Assembly (NCBI RefSeq): GCF_000273375.1
Contig: NZ_CM001557.1
Location: 231,679-249,081 of the forward strand
Direction: 5' to 3'
From: Bartonella birtlesii IBS 325
GTDB taxonomy: Bacteria; Pseudomonadota; Alphaproteobacteria; Rhizobiales; Rhizobiaceae
DNA length: 17,403 bases
Shown here: positions 7,350 through 12,705 of the stretch, one piece after another
Numbering within the stretch: the stretch's first letter is position 1
Layout: the number at the start of each line of letters is the position of its first letter
Notes under the pieces: model-generated
What the model saw: only the letters and a program-made list of their open reading frames with translations
What the model was told of the DNA's origin: nothing
Database searches by the model: none
Made by a program: the position numbers and the translations under genes

Positions 7350-7514
7350 TTAAGACTCTGTCTGCGCTCTTTTTCGGCTTTGCTCTTTTCGACGTTTTAA
7401 GTTTTGTCGCAATTGTTGTGCCAATCTTTCTTGGCGTCTTTTTTCTTTTTTATCTTTTTCATCTTTATGGTTAAGTTCTTGTTGTTCTTGTTGTTTTTGA
7501 TGCATTTGTATCAT
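7350..7514 (-). CDS. Small basic alphaproteobacterial protein, 54 aa
   Basis: ATG at 7514 and stop at 7350-7352 on the minus strand, with AAAAGG 7 nt before the start. The N-terminal half is Gln- and Lys-rich (HQKQQEQQELNHKDEK). The second half has the core RRQERLAQQLRQNLKRRKEQ, which resembles a short uncharacterised protein widespread in Rhizobiales (pattern RRERLAxxLRxNLxRRKxQ). It is likely a single charged helix. Its position in front of murA on the same strand matches my recollection of the rhizobial order, which is from memory. It is missed when only ORFs of 60 codons or more are kept, and the plus-strand ORF over the same interval (7277-7474) is its antisense shadow. Function is unknown. 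Confidence 0.75.
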   Translation of the reverse strand: MIQMHQKQQEQQELNHKDEKDKKEKRRQERLAQQLRQNLKRRKEQSRKRAQTES

Positions 7515-7679
7515 TGCGCAACCTTTTGAGCAGTATCGAGCTTTTATCCAAGCAACGCACGGTTTTTGTATAAAAGATTTATGTCATGACACAAGAGAGG
7601 TTTTCTTTCAAGAATGTACAAATGTTCTCTTGCCTATTTTATAACAATATGGCACAAGACAGCGCACAGATTGCAAAGA

Positions 7680-7754
<75 letters not shown>

Positions 7755-7906
7755 TTTTTTACACAACATATTTTTCCCCCGCAAATATCATAAAACAAGC
7801 ACGCCGTTAAAAGAGAGCAGCATTACAAAAAGCGACATTTGGCTTCATTTTTTCACACCCACCTGATCATTTCTCCCCCGCATCAGGCTTGCTCTTCATT
7901 TGCAAC

Positions 7907-8545
7907 TTACAATACATCTCTCTTTCCCTGTCCTGCGAAAGATTTAATTTGCCCCACCATCATCTCCAAAGCCTCATTAAAACGGCTAATTTCACTTTCA
8001 AGCCTGCGAATATAAGCTTCATCACGGTAAGCACGTTTAATCAAAGGTGGCATATCGGGCCAATAGATCATCAAATCGACCCATTCGCGTTGCGCAATCC
8101 ACAATCCTCCTTGACACTGTGCTTTATGTTCTTCTGGAAACCCCTTTTGGGTAAAATAGGGGATAAGGATTTCAGGTTTTTTTGTTTTAATTTCCAACAA
8201 TCCATTTTTTCCCACAAAAGCATCGGGAGAAAAGCCTTTTTTACGATCATCGGCAAGCACAAATCCAATAATTTCAGGTTCAGTATGGGTAAGTGTTGCA
8301 TAAAGCGCGCGCGCACTAGGTTCTAATTCGCTCCCGCGCCGCATAGAAAGTGTTGTTCCCTCATCGACGTTTTTTCCAGTAATTCTTTCTCCCGCCAATT
8401 TCATCATAACAGAATGATATCGTGTAGTTTTTTGTCCATGTTTTTTTTGTGCCATCACCATTTCAAACAAAGAAGCAGTAATCAATCCATTGCGTACTTT
8501 TTGCCATTCTTCTGTTCCCTGAATACAATCCACAATAATTGGCAT
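7907..8545 (-). CDS. YqaJ/lambda-exonuclease-type phage recombination nuclease
   Basis: A 212-aa protein of the YqaJ viral recombinase fold (PD-(D/E)XK superfamily). Such enzymes resect double-stranded ends 5' to 3' so that a RecT/Bet annealase can pair the strands. Visible motifs in order: TEEWQKVRNGLITAS (11-25), the acidic RRGSELEP (69-76), D108 in GFSPDAFV, the catalytic E118-x-K120 in LLEIKTKKPE, and Q143/Q145 in HKAQCQGGLWIAQ. All catalytic positions are intact and the length is typical. The ribosome-binding site AGGGGAGA is about 10 nt before the ATG. No RecT-like gene lies beside it; the upstream side is the GC-rich repeat array. It was probably part of a leftward phage early operon. 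Confidence 0.88.
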   Translation of the reverse strand: MPIIVDCIQGTEEWQKVRNGLITASLFEMVMAQKKHGQKTTRYHSVMMKLAGERITGKNVDEGTTLSMRRGSELEPSARALYATLTHTEPEIIGFVLADDRKKGFSPDAFVGKNGLLEIKTKKPEILIPYFTQKGFPEEHKAQCQGGLWIAQREWVDLMIYWPDMPPLIKRAYRDEAYIRRLESEISRFNEALEMMVGQIKSFAGQGKRDVL

Positions 8546-8610
8546 GATTTGTTATCTCCCCTTTTTTAAGAACTTTATCTGTAAAACACATGCAAACAGT
8601 TTTCTGCCAC

Positions 8611-9210
8611 GCCCCACCACTCTTCACACTTCCCCTCGCCAAACGCTCCGCCGCCAAGATCTCCCCCCCAACCTCCAACTTTCCTTATTCCATAGCAGCA
8701 GCATAGGCCAAACGCGCAAGGTCCAGCCCATCAAAACTCCCAAAATTCCATAAAGCCTCCGCCCCTCGCCAACGCTCCGCCGCCAAAATCTCCCCCCAAT
8801 CGCCGACCAAACACCTATAACCTCCCTCGTTCGATACCCACCACTCTTCACACTTCCCCTCGCCAAACGCTCCGCCGCCAAGATCTCCCCCCAACCTCCA
8901 ACTTTCCTTATTCCATAGCAGCAGCATAGGCCAAACGCGCAAGATCCAGCCCATCAAAACTCCCAAAATTCCATTACGAACTGAGGCAAAATCATTATCA
9001 TCCCACAATATCATCTCACAATGCCCGCGCGCGCAACAAAGCCTCCGCCCCTCGCCAACGCTCCGCCGCCAAAATCTCCCCCCAATCGCCGACCAAACAC
9101 CTATAACCTCCCTCGTTCGATACCCACCACTCTTCACACTTCCCCTCGCCAACGCTCCGCCGCCAAGATCTCCCCCCAACCTCCAACTTTCCTTATTCCA
9201 TAGCAGCAGC
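8611..9210. repeat. GC-rich nested repeat array of about 600 bp
   Basis: Two alternating modules. Module A (about 137 bp) contains CCACTCTTCACACTTCCCCT and ends near CAAAACTCCCAAAATTCCAT; copies at 8614-8750, 8839-8975 and a shortened one at 9124-9210. Module B (about 86 bp) begins AAAGCCTCCGCCCCTCGCC and ends CCTCCCTCGTTCGATAC; copies at 8752-8838 and 9037-9123. Both modules contain the core CCTCGCC(AA)ACGCTCCGCCGCCAA(G/A)ATCTCCCCCC, so the core occurs five times. A unique 62-bp piece (8976-9036) interrupts the second A-B junction. Composition differs sharply from the AT-rich flanks, with few G on the plus strand. Long overlapping open frames on the minus strand follow from this composition and show no family features. 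Confidence 0.9.
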
Positions 9211-9220
9211 AACACAAGCT

Positions 9221-9509
9221 TTAAGCCTGTGTTGCGTACCAATCCATCTCCACAAAAATCTGAAGACGACATTCTTTATTGCTATAAGATGATTGATTTA
9301 AAACTCTTGCCTCAATCGTGCTGTTGCACGACGTAAAAATCATTTTGGCAATATTCTGCCGCCAAATTTTTTGCCATACATTCTGCAGCCTTTTGCGATA
9401 TGAAAAGGATTGCATGCTGTTTTTGAGGTTCGAGCCTGATGGTATTTTTGGTCTTTCCAGCGTAATAAAGTGGAAAGCCCCGATAAAAAGTCTTAAGATA
9501 ACTTGCCAT
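9221..9509 (-). CDS. Small hypothetical protein, probably frameshifted
   Basis: The ATG at 9509 lies 6 nt after the stop of the acidic protein gene, with GGTGGTAAG as ribosome-binding site. The first frame gives 65 aa (MASYLKTFYRGFPLYYAGKT, then ...HAILFISQKAAECMAKNLAA, then YCQNDFYVVQQHD) and stops at 9312-9314. One base later the +1 frame continues as IEARVLNQSSYSNKECRLQI to FVEMDWYATQA and a TAA at 9221-9223. The continuation has coding-like composition and ends exactly where the repeat array begins, so an ancestral protein of about 95 aa is likely. Whether this is a broken gene, a recoding event, or a true 65-aa end cannot be decided here. Family unknown; it probably forms an operon with the acidic gene. 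Confidence 0.5.
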
Positions 9510-9515
9510 AAATTC

Positions 9516-9905
9516 TTACCACCAGTAATCATTCAAGACATCACATGGACGCAAACGATGCTGTTTTTCGTAAGATCCATAGAGATTGTCTTCATAATCG
9601 CGGGCGGCCTTTTCATCGAGATACGCATGATAGGCATCACTATTAAGAATAAAAGGCTGAAGTTGGCTATTTTCCTCGTCAATCTCATGGCTTTCCATAT
9701 AAGTATCTGCGAGTTGTTCGCTGACATCCTCTGCATGAAACGTCACCAGATCGAGGCGTAAGAGTCGGTAAACGGTTTCGTATTCTTCGATAATTTCGAG
9801 CACTTCTTCGCTTTGCTCGATTGGTCCCTCATAGGCATCCCCCTTTTCATCTTCACAAAGAATAATGATTATTTCATCCTCTTTAACGAATGGAATATTT
9901 TTCAT
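9516..9905 (-). CDS. Very acidic small hypothetical protein
   Basis: 129 aa from the ATG at 9905, with AAGGGGGGA 6 nt upstream; the ORF extends to 9959 but that upstream part has no ribosome-binding site. It carries 34 Asp/Glu and only 10 Lys/Arg, giving a strong net negative charge. It runs as short amphipathic stretches (KEDEIIIILCEDEKGD, EEVLEIIEEYETVYRLLRLD) and ends PCDVLNDYWW. No family is recognised. Size, charge and a place in a phage early operon resemble DNA-mimic inhibitors such as Ocr-type or anti-CRISPR proteins, but this is inference from composition only. A promoter with a palindromic -35 overlaps its 5' side (9926-9953). Confidence 0.7.
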   Translation of the reverse strand: MKNIPFVKEDEIIIILCEDEKGDAYEGPIEQSEEVLEIIEEYETVYRLLRLDLVTFHAEDVSEQLADTYMESHEIDEENSQLQPFILNSDAYHAYLDEKAARDYEDNLYGSYEKQHRLRPCDVLNDYWW

Positions 9906-9925
9906 AATTTCCCCCCTTTCGATAG

Positions 9926-9953
9926 TTGATAAAACGCAGCTTTGTCTTGACAA
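9926..9953 (-). promoter_or_regulatory. Candidate promoter with overlapping palindrome
   Basis: On the minus strand TTGTCA (9953-9948) and TATCAA (9931-9926) are separated by 16 bases and would start transcription near 9919, 14 nt before the acidic gene. The palindrome TTGTC-TT-GACAA (9942-9953) covers the -35, a natural operator position for a phage repressor. Confidence 0.4.
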
Positions 9954-10158
9954 GGCCAAATATAGCGTTAGTCTTATATCCTCTATGGGAGATATGTCAA
10001 ATCATTTTATCCTTAATAAAAGATATATTTTTTAGTCCTTACGATGTTCAAGGGGCATATGCGAATAAAAATCTCTTCTCTCTTTGCCATCCGATGTCCT
10101 TATATTGTTCTCTATTTGTTCTAACTCAATGCAATCATCAACAGACAGGAGAGCCAAC

Positions 10159-10299
10159 ATGAGTGATTTAGAATTGATACAATACTGGCGCAGTCTCGAT
10201 TTAAAAACACAAAAAGAGATTATTTTGCTGCTCCGGCAGTTGGTCGGCGCAAAAGAGTCAAAATCGCCTTTCGCTCCTCAGGAGAAAGTTTTGAAATAA
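10159..10299 (+). CDS. 46-aa peptide convergent with the repressor
   Basis: The ATG at 10159 has CAGGAG 8 nt upstream, a strong site. The product MSDLELIQYWRSLDLKTQKE...IILLLRQLVGAKESK...VLK is one long amphipathic helix. Its last 80 nt overlap the 3' end of the repressor gene on the other strand. Its helix resembles the repressor's own tail (RSLDLKTQKEIILLLRQ against SKLSPEERKAILTLLRR), so it may be a short antagonist or a duplicated tail. It lies on the plus strand opposite the acidic gene, in a divergent arrangement. Function is unknown. Confidence 0.55.
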   Translation: MSDLELIQYWRSLDLKTQKEIILLLRQLVGAKESKSPFAPQEKVLK

Positions 10300-10537
10300 G
10301 ATCGATAAATTCTTTATCCTCAAGGCTAGCCCCCTGACCACAGAGGATATAATTCATACTGATATTAATTTCATGACAAATACGGGCAAGAGATTCGATT
10401 GTTGGTTCTTTTCCTTCAGTGAGAATAGAGTGAAGGTAGCCAGCACCTTTACCAGCCGCGAGGGAAATAGATCTTTTAGACCGGCCACTTTTTTTGAGTG
10501 CTGCATTTAATCTCTGCCGCCAACCACTGATATTCAT
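10220..10537 (-). CDS. Phage CI-like HTH repressor, no peptidase domain
   Basis: 105 aa from the ATG at 10537 (GGTGGAAC just upstream); the longer frame to 10609 crosses a probable operator and is less likely. The N-terminus has a helix-turn-helix of the XRE type (WRQRLNAALKKSGRSKRSIS, then GKGAGYLHSILTEGKEPTIE, SLARICHEINISMNYILCGQ). The C-terminus is a short helix (LSPEERKAILTLLRRP), with no S24 autocleavage domain, so it would not be inactivated through RecA-stimulated self-cleavage. It probably controls both the leftward genes and the rightward replication genes. An inverted repeat in its leader (10599-10618) suggests autoregulation. The last 80 nt overlap the 46-aa gene. Confidence 0.8.
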   Translation of the reverse strand: MNISGWRQRLNAALKKSGRSKRSISLAAGKGAGYLHSILTEGKEPTIESLARICHEINISMNYILCGQGASLEDKEFIDLISKLSPEERKAILTLLRRPTAGAAK

Positions 10538-10598
10538 AGTTCCACCATATAGCGCGTCCTTTTCAAAAAACACGTCCTTTTTGTAAAACGAGCTTGCA

Positions 10599-10618
10599 TT
10601 ATCCTCCAAAAAGGATAA
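10599..10618. promoter_or_regulatory. Inverted repeat, candidate repressor operator
   Basis: TTATCC (10599-10604) and GGATAA (10613-10618) form a perfect 6-bp dyad spaced by 8, about 60 bp upstream of the repressor start. Half-sites TTATCC also occur near 10008 and 10748, flanking the switch region. Operator function is inferred. Confidence 0.35.
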
Positions 10619-10668
10619 AATTAAGAAAATTTTTTTATTTTTAGGGGGGGTAAAAATTCATTTTCGGA

Positions 10669-10836
10669 TTGAAAGCACAGTTCATCATCCCAAAGGATGT
10701 AAAAAGCACTTCTACAAACCGCGCTGAAAGCCCACATGTTTTAAAAAAGAAGTATTATGTTATTTATCCTTTGCCATTTACGCAATCTCAAGCTGTAAGG
10801 CTGCCTGCACGAAAAGCACGCGTTATCACTTGTTAG
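10669..10836 (+). CDS. Possible 55-aa ORF between repressor and replication gene
   Basis: One frame is open from a TAA at about 10651 to a TAG at 10834-10836 and reads like protein: KAQFIIPKDVKSTSTNRAES, then KKKYYVIYPLPFTQSQAVRL, then PARKARVITC. The only start is a TTG at 10669 without a good ribosome-binding site (a G7 run lies about 18 nt upstream). It may be a leader peptide gene of the replication operon, or the 3' remnant of a gene lost when the repressor region was rearranged. Family unknown. The rest of 10837-11013 holds nothing I can support. Confidence 0.3.
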   Translation: MKAQFIIPKDVKSTSTNRAESPHVLKKKYYVIYPLPFTQSQAVRLPARKARVITC

Positions 10837-11013
10837 ACATCATCAAACAGCACCTCAAGAACTATCATTTAACAAAACATACCGCAACAAAACCGTATCA
10901 CTTTAACTCAAACGTAAGATCTAAAATCGCCTACCAACAAACGCATAAAATCCCATGATCCATAAAACGCTCTTTGCCAATTTGCGTAGCGACATAAGAA
11001 AGAAGATTGAAGC

Positions 11014-12327
11014 ATGAAACAGGACCATCAGCAAATAGCTCCTTACTATGAATCGTGTAGGCTTCCTTATGTTTGTTGGTATCAGAATGATTTTCTAGGA
11101 GGTGTACGTGGCATGCGTGCACATGAAATTGGAATTTATACAATTCTTCTTAACGAAATGTATGCCCGCGGTCGTCCTCTAGAGTTATCTGTAGAACGTT
11201 TAGCGCGTCTTTGTGGTTGTGACAAGCGAACTTTTACAAATGTTTTAGAAATGCTGATAGAAGAAGGGAAAATTTTAAATTTAGCACATGGTTTATGGAA
11301 CAAGCGTTGTGAAGCTATTTTTCAAGAGCGAGCAAAATTTCTTGAACAAAAAAGTTTTGCGGGGCAATGTTCGGCCAAAAAACGCAAAGAAATCAATGCC
11401 ACGCTTCAACAACTGCTCAACACTCCTGCAAGAGATGATGAACAAAACTCACAAGCTCAGAAGAGAGAAGAAAAGGAAACACCTAACGGTGTTTCGCAAA
11501 AGCCTTTGTTTTTGATAACAACAGAGCCTTTTGCCAATGCAAGCATACAAGCGCCCCATGCCTGCTCCACCCCCCGCATTCCAAGCTCCTCCAACATGGG
11601 CAACCAAAACTCCATTCCAGTGGCAGATGATCAACCGGCAGACAAAGCCTCCATAGACGCACAGACAGACAAAGCCTCCATAGGCGCACAGACAGACAAA
11701 GCCTCCATAGGCACACAAACAAACAAAGCCTCCATAGGCGCACAAACAGACAAAGCCTCCATAGACACACAAACAGACAAAGCCTCCATAGACACACAAA
11801 CAGACAAAGCCTCCATAGGCACACAAACAGACAAAGCCTCCATAGGCACACAAACAAACAAAGCCTCCATAGGCGCACAAACAGACAAAGCCTCCATAGG
11901 CGCACAAACAAACAAAGCCTCCATAGGCGCACAAACAGACAAAGCCTCCTCCACACTTCACCCCCCCGGCCCCTCCAACATGGGCAGGCAAAGCCAAGCC
12001 AAAAGCCGCACAGCAATAGCTAAGGGACAACGTCTTCCCAAGGATTGGCAAGCAGACATCGAGGCAGCGATTTTAGAAGGTCTGAGCGAAGAACAGGCGC
12101 GTTGGCAAGAAAAGAAATTTCGCGATTATTGGCATGCTAAAAGCGGCAGAGAAGCCCTAAAAGTGGATTGGCAAGCCACATGGCGCAATTGGTTTCGCCG
12201 AGAGATTGAACGCATAAAAGAACATCAAGAAAGACTTGCCATTTTTGCATCACAAAATCGTCTCCCGGCATCTAAGGATGAAAATGACACCCTCTACCGC
12301 ACCCTCATCAACTACCACACAAACTAA
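11014..12327 (+). CDS. DUF1376/YdaU-like phage replication protein with 9-residue repeats
   Basis: 437 aa. Residues 18-115 match the DUF1376 (YdaU) pattern of phage replication initiators and helicase loaders: LPYVCWYQNDFLGGVRGMRA, HEIGIYTILLNEMYARGRPL, then a winged-helix-like LSVERLARLCGCDKRTFTNV. A Lys/Glu-rich linker follows. Residues 210-308 are eleven tandem 9-residue repeats (consensus DKASIGAQT). The C-terminal 100 residues form a charged helical domain (GLSEEQARWQEKKFRDYWHA...WQATWRNWFRREIERIKEHQ) typical of loader tails. The ribosome-binding site is weak. The primase-helicase gene follows on the same strand. A decayed copy of its C-terminal domain lies just downstream. Confidence 0.85.
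   Translation: MKQDHQQIAPYYESCRLPYVCWYQNDFLGGVRGMRAHEIGIYTILLNEMYARGRPLELSVERLARLCGCDKRTFTNVLEMLIEEGKILNLAHGLWNKRCEAIFQERAKFLEQKSFAGQCSAKKRKEINATLQQLLNTPARDDEQNSQAQKREEKETPNGVSQKPLFLITTEPFANASIQAPHACSTPRIPSSSNMGNQNSIPVADDQPADKASIDAQTDKASIGAQTDKASIGTQTNKASIGAQTDKASIDTQTDKASIDTQTDKASIGTQTDKASIGTQTNKASIGAQTDKASIGAQTNKASIGAQTDKASSTLHPPGPSNMGRQSQAKSRTAIAKGQRLPKDWQADIEAAILEGLSEEQARWQEKKFRDYWHAKSGREALKVDWQATWRNWFRREIERIKEHQERLAIFASQNRLPASKDENDTLYRTLINYHTN
11641..11949 (+). repeat. 27-bp tandem repeat array, 11.4 copies
   Basis: Eleven complete 27-bp units (11641-11937) and a 12-bp partial unit (11938-11949) encode DKAS(I)(G/D)(A/T)QT. Units start GACAAAGCCTCCATAG or AACAAAGCCTCCATAG. Differences are confined to a few positions (Gly/Asp, Ala/Thr, Asp/Asn) that recur in different units, as expected of unequal exchange rather than independent mutation. 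The unit length is a multiple of three, so copy number can change without breaking the gene. Because the unit lacks stops in most frames, the minus strand also shows long spurious open frames. Confidence 0.97.
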
Positions 12328-12364
12328 CATGAACATCATTTTACAGAATTTTTTCAATCAAAAC

Positions 12365-12391
12365 AGAGTGTTGTGCCACACTCTTTCCTTT
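12365..12391 (+). terminator. Possible intrinsic terminator
   Basis: AGAGTGT (12365-12371) pairs perfectly with ACACTCT (12378-12384) around a 6-nt loop, followed by TTCCTTT. It lies 38 nt after the replication protein stop. The T-tail is interrupted by CC, so it may be weak. Confidence 0.35.
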
Positions 12392-12404
12392 CCCTCTCAC
12401 ACAC

Positions 12405-12600
12405 TTGCTACGCCCAATCAAAACCACATCCCACCGAAAAACAAACAGCGATGCGATCATTTTAACAGATTTCCCTAAAGAACAAGCCTGTTGGCAGAAA
12501 AAAATTTGGCGATTCTATCAACACGCAACAGCGGCAAAAGAGGCACGAAAAATTGGCAAACCAGAAAGCACCCAGAGAGCACAATATGGCCAAAAGCCCA
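12405..12600 (+). pseudogene. Decayed copy of the replication protein C-terminal domain
   Basis: In the frame starting near 12405 the translation includes DAIILTDFPKEQACWQKKIW, RFYQHATAAKEARKIGKPES and TQRAQYGQK. This aligns with the tail of the upstream gene (EAAILEGLSEEQARWQEKKF, RDYWHAKSGREALKVDWQAT, WRNWFRR). No ribosome-binding site or natural N-terminus is present, and similarity stops at about 12600, after which the frame runs through low-complexity CCCAAAAGCC repeats. This is the 3' remnant of a second, diverged homologue, or of a duplication, lying between the replication gene and the primase-helicase. Confidence 0.6.
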
Positions 12601-12705
12601 AAAGCCTAAAAGCCCAAAAAAGCTGTAGTGTTTTTCATTCCACCCCATCATCCCATAACCACAACTATGATATTCGAGACCAAAATCGATGACTATAGAG
12701 AGAAT

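Noticed and set aside
7277..7474. 65-aa plus-strand ORF with a hydrophobic end
   Set aside because: It is antisense to the small Gln/Lys-rich protein gene at 7350-7514, whose AAA/GAA/CAA codons read as Phe/Leu on the other strand.
8611..9210. CRISPR array
   Set aside because: Modules are 86-137 bp and alternate, with no short repeats separated by equal-length unique spacers.
8624..9272. Minus-strand ORFs of 85 and 195 aa over the GC-rich array (LGGDLGGGA/WRRSVGEG repeats)
   Set aside because: The open frames arise from stop-poor GC-rich repeats. There is no recognisable domain or ribosome-binding site, and the frames change module by module.
11641..11949. CRISPR-like array in the 27-bp repeats
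   Set aside because: Units are contiguous without spacers and encode an in-frame peptide repeat.
11449..12051. Three overlapping minus-strand ORFs full of MEALSVCAP- and GGFVCLCAY-like repeats
   Set aside because: They are antisense readings of the 27-bp repeat, which lacks stops in these frames. They have no ribosome-binding sites and absurd composition, while the plus-strand frame has real flanking domains.
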